Shown here piece by piece: positions 51,965 to 59,745 of a stretch of 64,000 bases of DNA. The DNA is taken from positions 1,736,001 through 1,800,000 of the forward strand of contig NZ_CP059732.1 of assembly GCF_014117325.1 (NCBI RefSeq), written 5' to 3'. Source of the DNA: Spirosoma foliorum. GTDB taxonomy: Bacteria; Bacteroidota; Bacteroidia; Cytophagales; Spirosomataceae. The notes beneath the pieces were generated by a model. It worked only from the letters and a program-made list of their open reading frames with translations, was not told the DNA's origin and made no database searches. The number at the start of each line of letters is the position of its first letter. The stretch's first letter is position 1. The translations under genes and the position numbers were made by a program.

Positions 51965-52935
51965 TACTCTTCCTTTCTGATTTCTACTACTAGTTTACCG
52001 CGTACGTGCTTGGTTTCACTTTCACGATGAGCATCTGCCACTTTTTTTAGCGGATATACTTCACTTACAATAGCTTTTACTTTGCCTTCCTCAATCAGCT
52101 GGGTAGTTCCGCTCAGGGATGCTGCATAACCAAGGCCACCACCACCCACGAATAGACCAGTCACCCCTTTTTGGGTCAATGCCTGCAGGAACTCATCAGT
52201 AAATGGGCTATCCAGGTGAGTACACACATAAATGCCGCCTTGTTTCAAAACGTCTACAGACTTCAATCGTATGCTGTTATCCCGAACCGGGGAGGCATTA
52301 AATACAACATTGATGTCTTGCAACAGTTCGTCAAACTGTTGATTTTTATAATCGATCACCTCATTACAACCTAGTTTCGTTAAAAAGTCAATGTTGTAGG
52401 CCGATGCTGTTCCGATCACATAGGCACCTTTGGCTTTAGCAAATTGCACCGCCAGTGTGCCAACACCGCCAGCCGCTCCGTGAATAAGCACCCGCTGGCC
52501 TGGTTGCGCCTTTCCTAAATCAATGATGCCATTCCAGGCAATAAGCGCGCAGGAAGGGATGGCACCTGCTTCATTGAAACTGATTCCTCTGGGCATTAAC
52601 GCAAACTGGCTTGCTTTGGCCGCAATGTATTCGGCATAACTGCCATCTCCCGGGAAATTGGGAACGCCATATACTTTATCGCCTACGCTGAAATCAGTTA
52701 CTTCACTGCCCACTTCTGCAACAACGCCAGCAGCGTCCAGGCCTAACCCTAACGGTAATTTTAAGTAAGGCCTTAGCAAATCATTACCACCCTCGCGAAT
52801 AATGTAATCGGCAGGATTAACACTCGATGCATATACGGTTACTAAAAGCTCATCTGCTGCGGGAACGGGTCGTTCTACTTCTTCCAACTGCATCACCTCT
52901 GGTCCCCCAAATTCATGAATTCTGATTGCTTTCAT
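51964..52935 (-). CDS. NADP-dependent quinone oxidoreductase-like (MDR superfamily)
   Basis: A zinc-less medium-chain reductase of 323 residues. ATG at 52935 (MKAIRIHEFGGPEVMQLEEV) is the standard start; a longer reading from 53022 adds a non-homologous tail. The GroES-like domain (VTVYASSVNPADYIIREGG) is followed by the NADPH-binding motif LIHGAAGGVGTLAVQFAKAK. The Cys/His zinc ligands of alcohol dehydrogenases are absent. Such enzymes reduce quinones or enones. It is coupled to the AraC gene at 51044. Confidence 0.92.
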   Translation of the reverse strand: MKAIRIHEFGGPEVMQLEEVERPVPAADELLVTVYASSVNPADYIIREGGNDLLRPYLKLPLGLGLDAAGVVAEVGSEVTDFSVGDKVYGVPNFPGDGSYAEYIAAKASQFALMPRGISFNEAGAIPSCALIAWNGIIDLGKAQPGQRVLIHGAAGGVGTLAVQFAKAKGAYVIGTASAYNIDFLTKLGCNEVIDYKNQQFDELLQDINVVFNASPVRDNSIRLKSVDVLKQGGIYVCTHLDSPFTDEFLQALTQKGVTGLFVGGGGLGYAASLSGTTQLIEEGKVKAIVSEVYPLKKVADAHRESETKHVRGKLVVEIRKEE

Positions 52936-53365
52936 GGCTCTGTTTTTTGTTTGTGCAAAGCTCTGCACTTCTTCCAAAACAGATTTAGCCGAAACACCCT
53001 TTCGCTTAGTCAAAAGTCGCATAGGGTCTGGTGGCTACCTAGCATTCTTTGCCTTCAGACAGTGGCTGGTGTGTGTATTTGGTAACCGTTCTGCAGTCGC
53101 TTTTTTCGGCAATTTGATGTATAAACATCATTCTAACTGAATTCTAATCTAGTCCAAAAATTATCTTTTTACTATTTTTTCTAAAATTTTAGATAGCTAA
53201 AGTATATAAAATTCTGTATATAGTATTAATTTTTATTATAAAATAATGAATAAATGATTACTAATGAATATGCGTTAAATTTCGTTAAGTGAACCTAAAA
53301 CTTTTCAAATAGTTAATTAAATAGATTTTTAATGACTTTTTAATACTAACCTTTCTTTAGTAAGT
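52936..53365. other. AT-rich divergent promoter region
   Basis: This 430-bp gap separates the minus-strand oxidoreductase gene from the plus-strand exporter operon. The right part (about 53140-53350) is strikingly AT-rich compared with the genes around it and holds long A/T runs but no coding signal. It probably contains the operon promoter and may bind a nucleoid protein. Confidence 0.5.
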
Positions 53366-54370
53366 ATGTCGGTTACAACACATGCTCAGCCACCACCTAC
53401 ACCTTTACAGCGACTAACGCGACTTTTGGGGACTGAGCGAAAAGATATTGTTTATATACTCTTATTTGCCATTATCACAGGGCTGATTGGTCTTACGTTG
53501 CCACTGGGTATTCAGGCCGTCTTTAATCTGGTAGCCAGTGGCATGCTCTTTAGTTCAATTTATGTATTGATTGGCCTGGTCATTATTGGGGTTTTGGTGG
53601 GCGGTATACTCACCATCGTTCAATACACATTGGTGGAAATAATTCAGCAGCGACTTTTTGTGAAAGCGGCCTTTGAGGTGACCTATCGACTGCCCCGCAT
53701 CAAACCAGATGCGTTGAACCAGTACTATCCGCCGGAACTTCTGAATCGGTTTTTTGATGTGGTGACGCTTCAGAAAGGGATGACCAAAGTATTGATTGAT
53801 GTACCGGCGGCAGCTATCCAGATTCTGTTCGGTACTATTCTACTTTCGTTTTATCACCCTGTTTTTCTGGCCTTTGGCCTGGTCACGCTACTGGTGATTT
53901 ATTTGGTCATCCGCCTGTTTGGCCCTGAAGGGACCCGGACGAGTATCAAAGAGTCAAGTGATAAATACAAGGTGGTCGATTGGCTGGAAACCTATTCGTT
54001 ACACCTGACCGAACAACGACCAGGGCAGGATACAACCGATCCAATCAACCAGATTGACAATCGGCTGGCCGATTACATAACTCACCGAAACGGCCATTTC
54101 AGGGTATTAAAGCGCTTTTTTTATAGTTCCGTGGCATTTCGATCCCTCGTAACGGGCGGGTTACTTATTCTGGGCACATCGCTGGTCGTTAGTCGCCAGA
54201 TGTCGCTGGGTCAATTTGTGGCATCAGAGCTGGTTATCGTATTAATCACGGGAGCGGTTGATAAGCTCACGTCCAGTATCGATACCGTTTTTGATATGCT
54301 GGCTGGTGTCGAAAAAATTGGCGCCATCACTGATTTACCGCTAGAAACTGATACCCCTGCTCATGCTTAA
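53366..54370 (+). CDS. ABC-exporter transmembrane domain without an ATPase domain (type I secretion-like)
   Basis: The 334-residue protein matches only the transmembrane half of a type I secretion ABC exporter: hydrophobic segments near residues 28-50 (IVYILLFAIITGLIGLTLPL), 62-88, 148-186 and 255-290, with the coupling-helix-like region LPRIKPDALNQYYPPELLNR. It ends at VEKIGAITDLPLETDTPAHA, just where the ATP-binding domain would begin. No Walker A, ABC signature or Walker B is present here or in the next genes. The HlyD-like gene starts 8 bp before its stop, so this is not a random truncation. ATP hydrolysis must come from a separate protein, or transport is not ATP-driven. Confidence 0.8.
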   Translation: MSVTTHAQPPPTPLQRLTRLLGTERKDIVYILLFAIITGLIGLTLPLGIQAVFNLVASGMLFSSIYVLIGLVIIGVLVGGILTIVQYTLVEIIQQRLFVKAAFEVTYRLPRIKPDALNQYYPPELLNRFFDVVTLQKGMTKVLIDVPAAAIQILFGTILLSFYHPVFLAFGLVTLLVIYLVIRLFGPEGTRTSIKESSDKYKVVDWLETYSLHLTEQRPGQDTTDPINQIDNRLADYITHRNGHFRVLKRFFYSSVAFRSLVTGGLLILGTSLVVSRQMSLGQFVASELVIVLITGAVDKLTSSIDTVFDMLAGVEKIGAITDLPLETDTPAHA

Positions 54371-55715
54371 TTTATCGAACCAAACTATTGATGAGCAGAA
54401 GTTCGCCGACTATCCGCTCAAAACATTACAGAAACTTCCTTATCCCCGCAGTAGTCGCCGACTTGGCCGCTGGATGCTTTTCTTTCTTTTCCTGATTGCC
54501 ATTGTGTTATTCTTGCCCTGGCGGCAAACCATCAATGGCACAGGTAGCGTAACTGCGCTCACGCCCCAGGATCGACCCCAATCGCTACAGAACGCCATTG
54601 CTGGTCGAATTGAGAAGTGGTCGCTTCAGGAAGGGCAGTATGTTAAAAAAGGCGATACGCTGCTGGTTATTTCGGAGATCAAAGACGATTATTTTGACCC
54701 ACAACTACCCCAGCGACTGGGCGAACAGTTAGCCGCCAAGAAAGGTAGTCAACAGGCAACGGATGCCAAGATTAATGCCTTGGATGAGCAAATCAGCGCA
54801 TTAAGCGCGGGCGTTAAAGTGGATCTGGCTTCGGCCCGGAACCGAGTCCAGCAGAGTCAGTTGCAGATTCGGATCGACAGCGCCGATCTGGTGGCTATTC
54901 GCCGAAATTATCAGATTGCCGTTGCCCGGCTCGAGCGCTATGAAAAGGGCTATAAGGACGGCCTGTTCTCATTGACCGAACTAGAAACCCGCCGACTAAC
55001 CATTCAGCAGGAGTATGCTAAAGTGATCATGCAGGAGAATAAACTGGATGTATCGCGCCAGAAACTAGCTAATGCGCGGCTCGATCTGCAATTGATCCAG
55101 GCTAAATATGAACAGGATGTAGCTAAAACAATGTCGGACCGGAGTTCAGCGCTGTCGAGTCGGGCCAGTGCGAACAATGATATTGCCGTTATGCGGAATA
55201 AGATCAGCAACGTAGTTGTCCGTCGGGGCATGTATGTTATTCGAGCCCCTCAAAACGGGTATATCGTTCGATCCCTGAAAACGGGGATTGGCGAAACAAT
55301 CAAAGAAGGAGAGTCGATTGCCACCTTGCAGCCTGCCAACCCAAGCATTGCCATTGAGCTGTATGCCCGGCCAATGGATATACCACTCATTCAGCGTGGA
55401 CGGATGGTCCGCTTACAGTTCGAAGGCTGGCCTGCGATTCAGTTTTCGGGTTGGCCAGCCGTTGCCGTGGGTACGTTTGGCGGAAAAGTAGCGGTGATCG
55501 ATGCGGTTAACAGCACCAATGGAAAATACCGGATTCTGGTTACTCCCGACAGATTGGCGGGCGATCAACCCTGGCCGAAGCAACTACGCATTGGCTCGGG
55601 CGTTGTTGGCTGGGTTATGCTCGACGATGTACCCATCTGGTACGAATTGTGGCGCCAGTTAAATGGGTTCCCACCCAGTTTGAAGCAAGAACCCACCAAA
55701 CCCGAAACGATATGA
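54363..55715 (+). CDS. HlyD-family membrane fusion protein (type I secretion-like)
   Basis: The adaptor between inner-membrane exporter and outer-membrane channel. It has a cytoplasmic tail, one TM helix (residues about 37-56; RWMLFFLFLIAIVLFLPWRQ), a lipoyl half (NAIAGRIEKWSLQEGQYVKK), a long coiled-coil (about 115-290) and the second lipoyl half (IRAPQNGYIVRSLKTGIGET). Length 450 fits HlyD. It overlaps the upstream gene by 8 bp and the downstream TolC gene by ATGA, a tight three-gene operon. Confidence 0.92.
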   Translation: MLNLSNQTIDEQKFADYPLKTLQKLPYPRSSRRLGRWMLFFLFLIAIVLFLPWRQTINGTGSVTALTPQDRPQSLQNAIAGRIEKWSLQEGQYVKKGDTLLVISEIKDDYFDPQLPQRLGEQLAAKKGSQQATDAKINALDEQISALSAGVKVDLASARNRVQQSQLQIRIDSADLVAIRRNYQIAVARLERYEKGYKDGLFSLTELETRRLTIQQEYAKVIMQENKLDVSRQKLANARLDLQLIQAKYEQDVAKTMSDRSSALSSRASANNDIAVMRNKISNVVVRRGMYVIRAPQNGYIVRSLKTGIGETIKEGESIATLQPANPSIAIELYARPMDIPLIQRGRMVRLQFEGWPAIQFSGWPAVAVGTFGGKVAVIDAVNSTNGKYRILVTPDRLAGDQPWPKQLRIGSGVVGWVMLDDVPIWYELWRQLNGFPPSLKQEPTKPETI

Positions 55716-57295
55716 AGCCATTCATTTATCTGCTCTGGTTCGGGATGCTTTGTCTGGGATCAGGCTTGGCTTTCGGTCAGGCACCAGCTCAACGGCCAGC
55801 TGTTTCCCGTCGGCCAATGAGTCCGGTAACCACCGACGTTTTATCCCGAACCGCGATCAACGTCGCCGAAACATCGCTCGGAACAGCCCTGACGAGTACC
55901 AGTGAGCTAACCCCCATTGATACGGGCGTTGTGTTTACGGCCGACGAATTTTACCAGGCGGTTGCCCTGCATCACCCAATTGTCCGGCAAGCCACCTTGT
56001 TGAATCAGGAAGCACAGGCGCAGGTACAATTAGCGCGGGGAGCATTTGACCCCAAGTTATTTTCGGATTACAATCGAAAAAACTTTGGCAACACACTCTA
56101 TTACGATAAGTGGCAGTCAGGGTTGGCTGTGCCAATATTGCCCGGCGGCCTTGATGTGAAAATGACCTATGACCGGAATACGGGCAAATACCTGAATCCG
56201 GAAAATAATGTACCATCGAGCGGTCTCCTGGCGTTCGGGGTGAGTGTACCCATAACCCAAGGTTTGTTGATCGATGCGCGTCGTAACACCTTGCGACAGG
56301 CCCGTTTGGCCGTTACGATGGCTGATGCCGACCGACTTTCGTTGATCAATAAAACCTTGTTTGATGCGGCTAAGCGATACTGGGACTGGTATCTGGCCCA
56401 CCAGCAGTTTCGCTGGACGGAGCGGGGCTACCAGTTGGCGCAGACACGATTTCTGGCCGTTCGGCAACGGGCGCTGATTGGTGATGCGGCACCCATTGAT
56501 ACCACCGAAGCCCTGATTACCGTTCAGGAGCGGGAGCTTCAGGTTCAGAAGGCGGCAGTAGACTGGCAAAATGCCCGACTCAATCTAACCGCTTTTTTGT
56601 GGAGCAGTCAAGATGGTTCCGATCCTCGTCCGGTTGATTTGCCGGATGGCGTTGTTCCACAGGCCGCTTTATCGGGACTGGCCAATCAGGCACAGTATCA
56701 GGAATTACTAAGCCGGGCTGTCCAGCAACATCCAGACCTGATTAAACTGGCTACCAAGCAACAGCAGTTAACGATTGAAGAACGCTATCGACGGTCGTTG
56801 CTTTTACCCAAAATGAATGTGGGAGCGAGTTTACTTAGTCGGGGACCCTTATCAGAAGCCGACTATGCTGGATCGAGTCCGTACGGATTTCAAACGGACA
56901 ATCACAAAATTAGTGTTGACTTTGCCTTTCCCCTTTTCCTACGGGCCGAACGGGGCAAACTGCGACAGGTACAACTGAAAAATCAACAGATACAACTGGA
57001 GCGTCAACAAGTTAGCCGAGACATTGCCATTGATGTACAACGTGCCTGGAATGAACTAGTTACCCTGGAGCAACGACTCGTTACGCAGCAACAGACAACC
57101 GTTAATCAGCAACGGCTGGTCCAGGCAGAAGTCGATAAATTTCAGTTAGGTGAAAGTTCGCTGTTCTTGGTCAACAGCCGGGAAACGAAATTGATTGATT
57201 ACCAGATCAAGCAAGAAGAATTACGTTCGAAATACCAGCAAGCTCTGGCCAGTTTGTGGTACACGGCTGGTTTCAATTTGAGTACAAGGTATTAA
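55712..57295 (+). CDS. TolC-family outer-membrane channel (type I secretion-like)
   Basis: ATG at 55712 overlaps the HlyD stop as ATGA and starts a signal peptide (MKPFIYLLWFGMLCLGSGLA); a reading from 55649 would begin inside the HlyD gene. The mature protein of about 500 residues has two OEP repeats with helical stretches (LYDKWQSGLAVPILPGGL before SVPITQGLLIDARRNTLRQA; RKLRQVQLKNQ-type helices later). It lacks the lipobox Cys seen in the RND channel at 7476. It should be the exit duct of the exporter built with the two preceding proteins. Confidence 0.92.
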   Translation: MKPFIYLLWFGMLCLGSGLAFGQAPAQRPAVSRRPMSPVTTDVLSRTAINVAETSLGTALTSTSELTPIDTGVVFTADEFYQAVALHHPIVRQATLLNQEAQAQVQLARGAFDPKLFSDYNRKNFGNTLYYDKWQSGLAVPILPGGLDVKMTYDRNTGKYLNPENNVPSSGLLAFGVSVPITQGLLIDARRNTLRQARLAVTMADADRLSLINKTLFDAAKRYWDWYLAHQQFRWTERGYQLAQTRFLAVRQRALIGDAAPIDTTEALITVQERELQVQKAAVDWQNARLNLTAFLWSSQDGSDPRPVDLPDGVVPQAALSGLANQAQYQELLSRAVQQHPDLIKLATKQQQLTIEERYRRSLLLPKMNVGASLLSRGPLSEADYAGSSPYGFQTDNHKISVDFAFPLFLRAERGKLRQVQLKNQQIQLERQQVSRDIAIDVQRAWNELVTLEQRLVTQQQTTVNQQRLVQAEVDKFQLGESSLFLVNSRETKLIDYQIKQEELRSKYQQALASLWYTAGFNLSTRY

Positions 57296-57406
57296 TGGCT
57301 AAAGACCTTTTTTAACAAAGGACAAATTCATCATCTCATGAAAAGAGACATTCTTGGTATGTAGCCAAGGTGCTTACAAGGCTGATTAGGGTTTTATTAG
57401 ACTATT

Positions 57407-57440
57407 GACGTGGTGTCGGTTTCTTAAAACCGACATCACG
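57407..57440. repeat. Hairpin related to the repeat at 2751
   Basis: ACGTGGTGTCGGTTT pairs with AAACCGACATCACGT around CTTAA. The core TGTCGGTT/AACCGACA is the same as in the first hairpin at 2751-2776. It lies between the convergent TolC and AraC genes and may end both transcripts. Confidence 0.6.
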
Positions 57441-57474
57441 TTGCTGTACTTCAGTGCAACCGTTCGCAATCGGG

Positions 57475-58395
57475 CTAATTGAAAGACCGTCTGAATTCCA
57501 AAGGCGAGAGGTCAGTTTTCGTTTTGAAGAGCTTACTAAAAGACTGGGAATGCTCAAACCCCAATCCGTATGCGACTTCTTGTACCGTTAAATTAGTCGT
57601 AGACAGACTCTCTTTTGCCTTTTCAATCAGCTTATCATGAATGTACTGCTGCGCATTTTGCCCGATCAGCGACCGCAGCATATCACTTAAATAACTGGGC
57701 GATAAGTTTACGCATTCGGCCAGATAGCCAACCGTGGGTAACCCCTGACGTAACGACGTTTCATTCGCAAAATACTGATCCAATACTTCTTCCAGTTTTT
57801 GGAGAAGGTCATGACTTACTGCCTTACGCGTGATGAACTGACGTTTGTAAAACCGATTCGCATAGTTCAGGAACAACTCAATTTGAGCAATGACAACGTC
57901 CTGACTGAAGTCGTCGATCCGGCTGAACAATTCTTTTTCGATCATTTTAAAGATCTCGAAAATCGTCACTTTTTCATCTTCTGAAAGGTGCAGCGTCTCG
58001 TTGGTTGAATACGAGAAGAAGCCATACTGCTTTATTGTTTTGGCGAGGGGGTAGCCTAAAAAGAAATCCGGATGAATCAGCAACGTATACTCGGAACATG
58101 CGCTAACATCGACGTCGTTGCCCCCAATGATCTGACCTGGCGAGGCAAATAACAAACCACCTTCATCAAAATCATAATAACTCTGGCCGTACTTTAATTT
58201 GCCGTTCAGTTTTGGTTTGTATGCTATTTTATAAAAGCCCAGCACATGATAATGGGGAAGCCCGGTCCCGTCGACCTTCGTGTAGACACCATTGATCAAA
58301 CTGATTAGCGGATGCTGAGGCTTCTGTAAACCAAAGGCTCGATGTGCTTCGGCCAGCGATTCCATTTTCTTTAGACCATTTTCTTCTTTTTTCAT
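57475..58395 (-). CDS. AraC-family transcriptional regulator
   Basis: A 306-residue paralogue of the regulator at 51044; both have HPLIS near the N-terminus, LPTVxxLAExxNLSP before helix-turn-helix 1, and FSKLFKTKT near the end. The N-terminal sensor contains GQSYYDFDEGGLLFASPGQI. It lies 90 bp downstream of the SDR gene on the same strand, which it probably controls through the tandem repeats at 59415-59456. Confidence 0.92.
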   Translation of the reverse strand: MKKEENGLKKMESLAEAHRAFGLQKPQHPLISLINGVYTKVDGTGLPHYHVLGFYKIAYKPKLNGKLKYGQSYYDFDEGGLLFASPGQIIGGNDVDVSACSEYTLLIHPDFFLGYPLAKTIKQYGFFSYSTNETLHLSEDEKVTIFEIFKMIEKELFSRIDDFSQDVVIAQIELFLNYANRFYKRQFITRKAVSHDLLQKLEEVLDQYFANETSLRQGLPTVGYLAECVNLSPSYLSDMLRSLIGQNAQQYIHDKLIEKAKESLSTTNLTVQEVAYGLGFEHSQSFSKLFKTKTDLSPLEFRRSFN

Positions 58396-58485
58396 CGCTC
58401 AGTAGATAAAAATGATAACCAATAGGCTGTTCACTATTGGTTATCAGGATTGCTTGATAAAGCAATTTTCCGGTTTGTGGGTTCC

Positions 58486-59367
58486 TTAGTTTGATGAACC
58501 TTGCGCCGAATTGGACACATCTTCCCAGGCTTCCCATGTGGCTAGTCGCTCGGCATAGGCCGTGCGTACCCAAGGCAAACAGTGGCTGCCGAGGAAGAAT
58601 CGTAGTGGCGGTTGTTCGGCATCGACAATCTGAAAGATGGCCTCTGGCGTTGCCTTCGGATCGCCACGCTCTAGTTCTCTCAAACTACCGAAGAACTGGT
58701 TTTTAAAATCTGTGTAGATGTCGAGACCCTGCGCGAACTTCAGGGATTCCTGACTACCAAACTCAGTGGCATAAGCACCCGGTTCGATAATCGTTACATT
58801 GATGCCAAACGGTTTAACCTCCGTAGCCAGGCTTTCGTGGATGGCTTCGAACGCCCATTTCGATGAACAATAGTAGCCAATCACGGGCAAGGTTACCTGA
58901 CCAAGATTGCTGGATGTACCGACGATGTGACCACTTCCCTGTTGTCTTAATAAGGGTAAGGCAGCCTGAATAACAGAAACCGGACCGATAACATTGGTTT
59001 CGTACAGTAAACGAATATCATCTGCGCTGGCTTCTTCAATAGTTCCAACCAGCGAATAACCGGCATTATTTAACACAATATCGAGTCGGCCGAAGTGAGC
59101 ATGAGCTTGTTCTACGGCTGTTTTTGCTTGTTCGGGCCGAGTTACGTCAAGCTCCAGCGTTAGCACGTTCTCGCCATATTTTTCATTTAAGTCGGCGATG
59201 CTTTCCAATTTGCGTGCGGTGGCGGCCACCTTGTCTCCACGCTCAAGGGCAGCCTCGGTCCAAACGCGACCAAACCCACGGGAAGCGCCCGTTATAAACC
59301 ATACTTTACTTGACTTTACTGGAGCGACTACCGTTTGAAGGCCTGCCTTTTCATTCTGATGTGCCAT
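58486..59367 (-). CDS. Short-chain dehydrogenase/reductase (classical SDR)
   Basis: An NAD(P)-dependent oxidoreductase of 293 residues. The N-terminal extension of about 20 residues precedes the TGASRGFG nucleotide motif (about residue 26). NNAGYSLVG, the catalytic Ser region GTSSNLGQVTLP and the Tyr-X3-Lys in IGYYCSSKWAFEA are all intact. The substrate is unknown. It forms a pair with the AraC gene at 57475 and has two 21-bp direct repeats just upstream of its start. Confidence 0.92.
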   Translation of the reverse strand: MAHQNEKAGLQTVVAPVKSSKVWFITGASRGFGRVWTEAALERGDKVAATARKLESIADLNEKYGENVLTLELDVTRPEQAKTAVEQAHAHFGRLDIVLNNAGYSLVGTIEEASADDIRLLYETNVIGPVSVIQAALPLLRQQGSGHIVGTSSNLGQVTLPVIGYYCSSKWAFEAIHESLATEVKPFGINVTIIEPGAYATEFGSQESLKFAQGLDIYTDFKNQFFGSLRELERGDPKATPEAIFQIVDAEQPPLRFFLGSHCLPWVRTAYAERLATWEAWEDVSNSAQGSSN

Positions 59368-59745
59368 GTTCTATCTGTTGATATTTGTTTGGCAAAGGTC
59401 TGCTTCTACAATGGGGCATCTGTAGTCTAATTGAGGGGATTTGTAGTCAAAATGAGAAACAGGACGAAACGGAGAAAAGCTATACGAATGGCTCTGTAAA
59501 CGGTATGATAAAGTCGATTAACCTGGGTAATTGGAAAGGCTGTGTGATCAGGATAGCGCTAGCTGTTGATGGACATCAAAACAAGGAATGCTAAAGAGAG
59601 AAAAACCGAAAGGAGGGAAGAACACCCAGTTTAGTATTTTTTTGACAATAGGAGGGTACGATTGCACCGTACAACAGTACTATACAGTAAGGTGATGAAT
59701 TATTCCTAAATCCTAAAGCCTTCCCTTATCGGGCCCCTACTGTTT
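59368..59745. other. Divergent promoter region between SDR and sugar dehydrogenase genes
   Basis: A gap of 378 bp with no convincing gene. Its left part holds the 21-bp tandem repeats facing the SDR gene; the right part (about 59630-59745) should hold the promoter of the dehydrogenase operon. Confidence 0.5.
59415..59456. promoter_or_regulatory. Two tandem 21-bp direct repeats (AraC-type operator)
   Basis: Repeats 59415-59435 and 59436-59456 abut and agree at 17 of 21 positions; each contains TGTAGTC followed by AA and TGAG. They lie 48-89 bp upstream of the SDR start codon. A 21-bp period (two helical turns) places both on the same face of the DNA, as AraC-family dimers require. The regulator at 57475 is the likely ligand. 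Confidence 0.6.

Noticed and set aside
52936..53130. 21-bp repeats like those at 59415 before the paralogous oxidoreductase gene
   Set aside because: Only a weak TTAGTCAAAAGTC similarity is visible; no tandem arrangement.
55004..55231. Minus-strand readings inside the HlyD and TolC genes
   Set aside because: They are antisense shadows of long, well-recognised proteins.
59385..59594. Small plus-strand reading before the GMC gene
   Set aside because: It spans the tandem regulatory repeats and shows no protein-like features.
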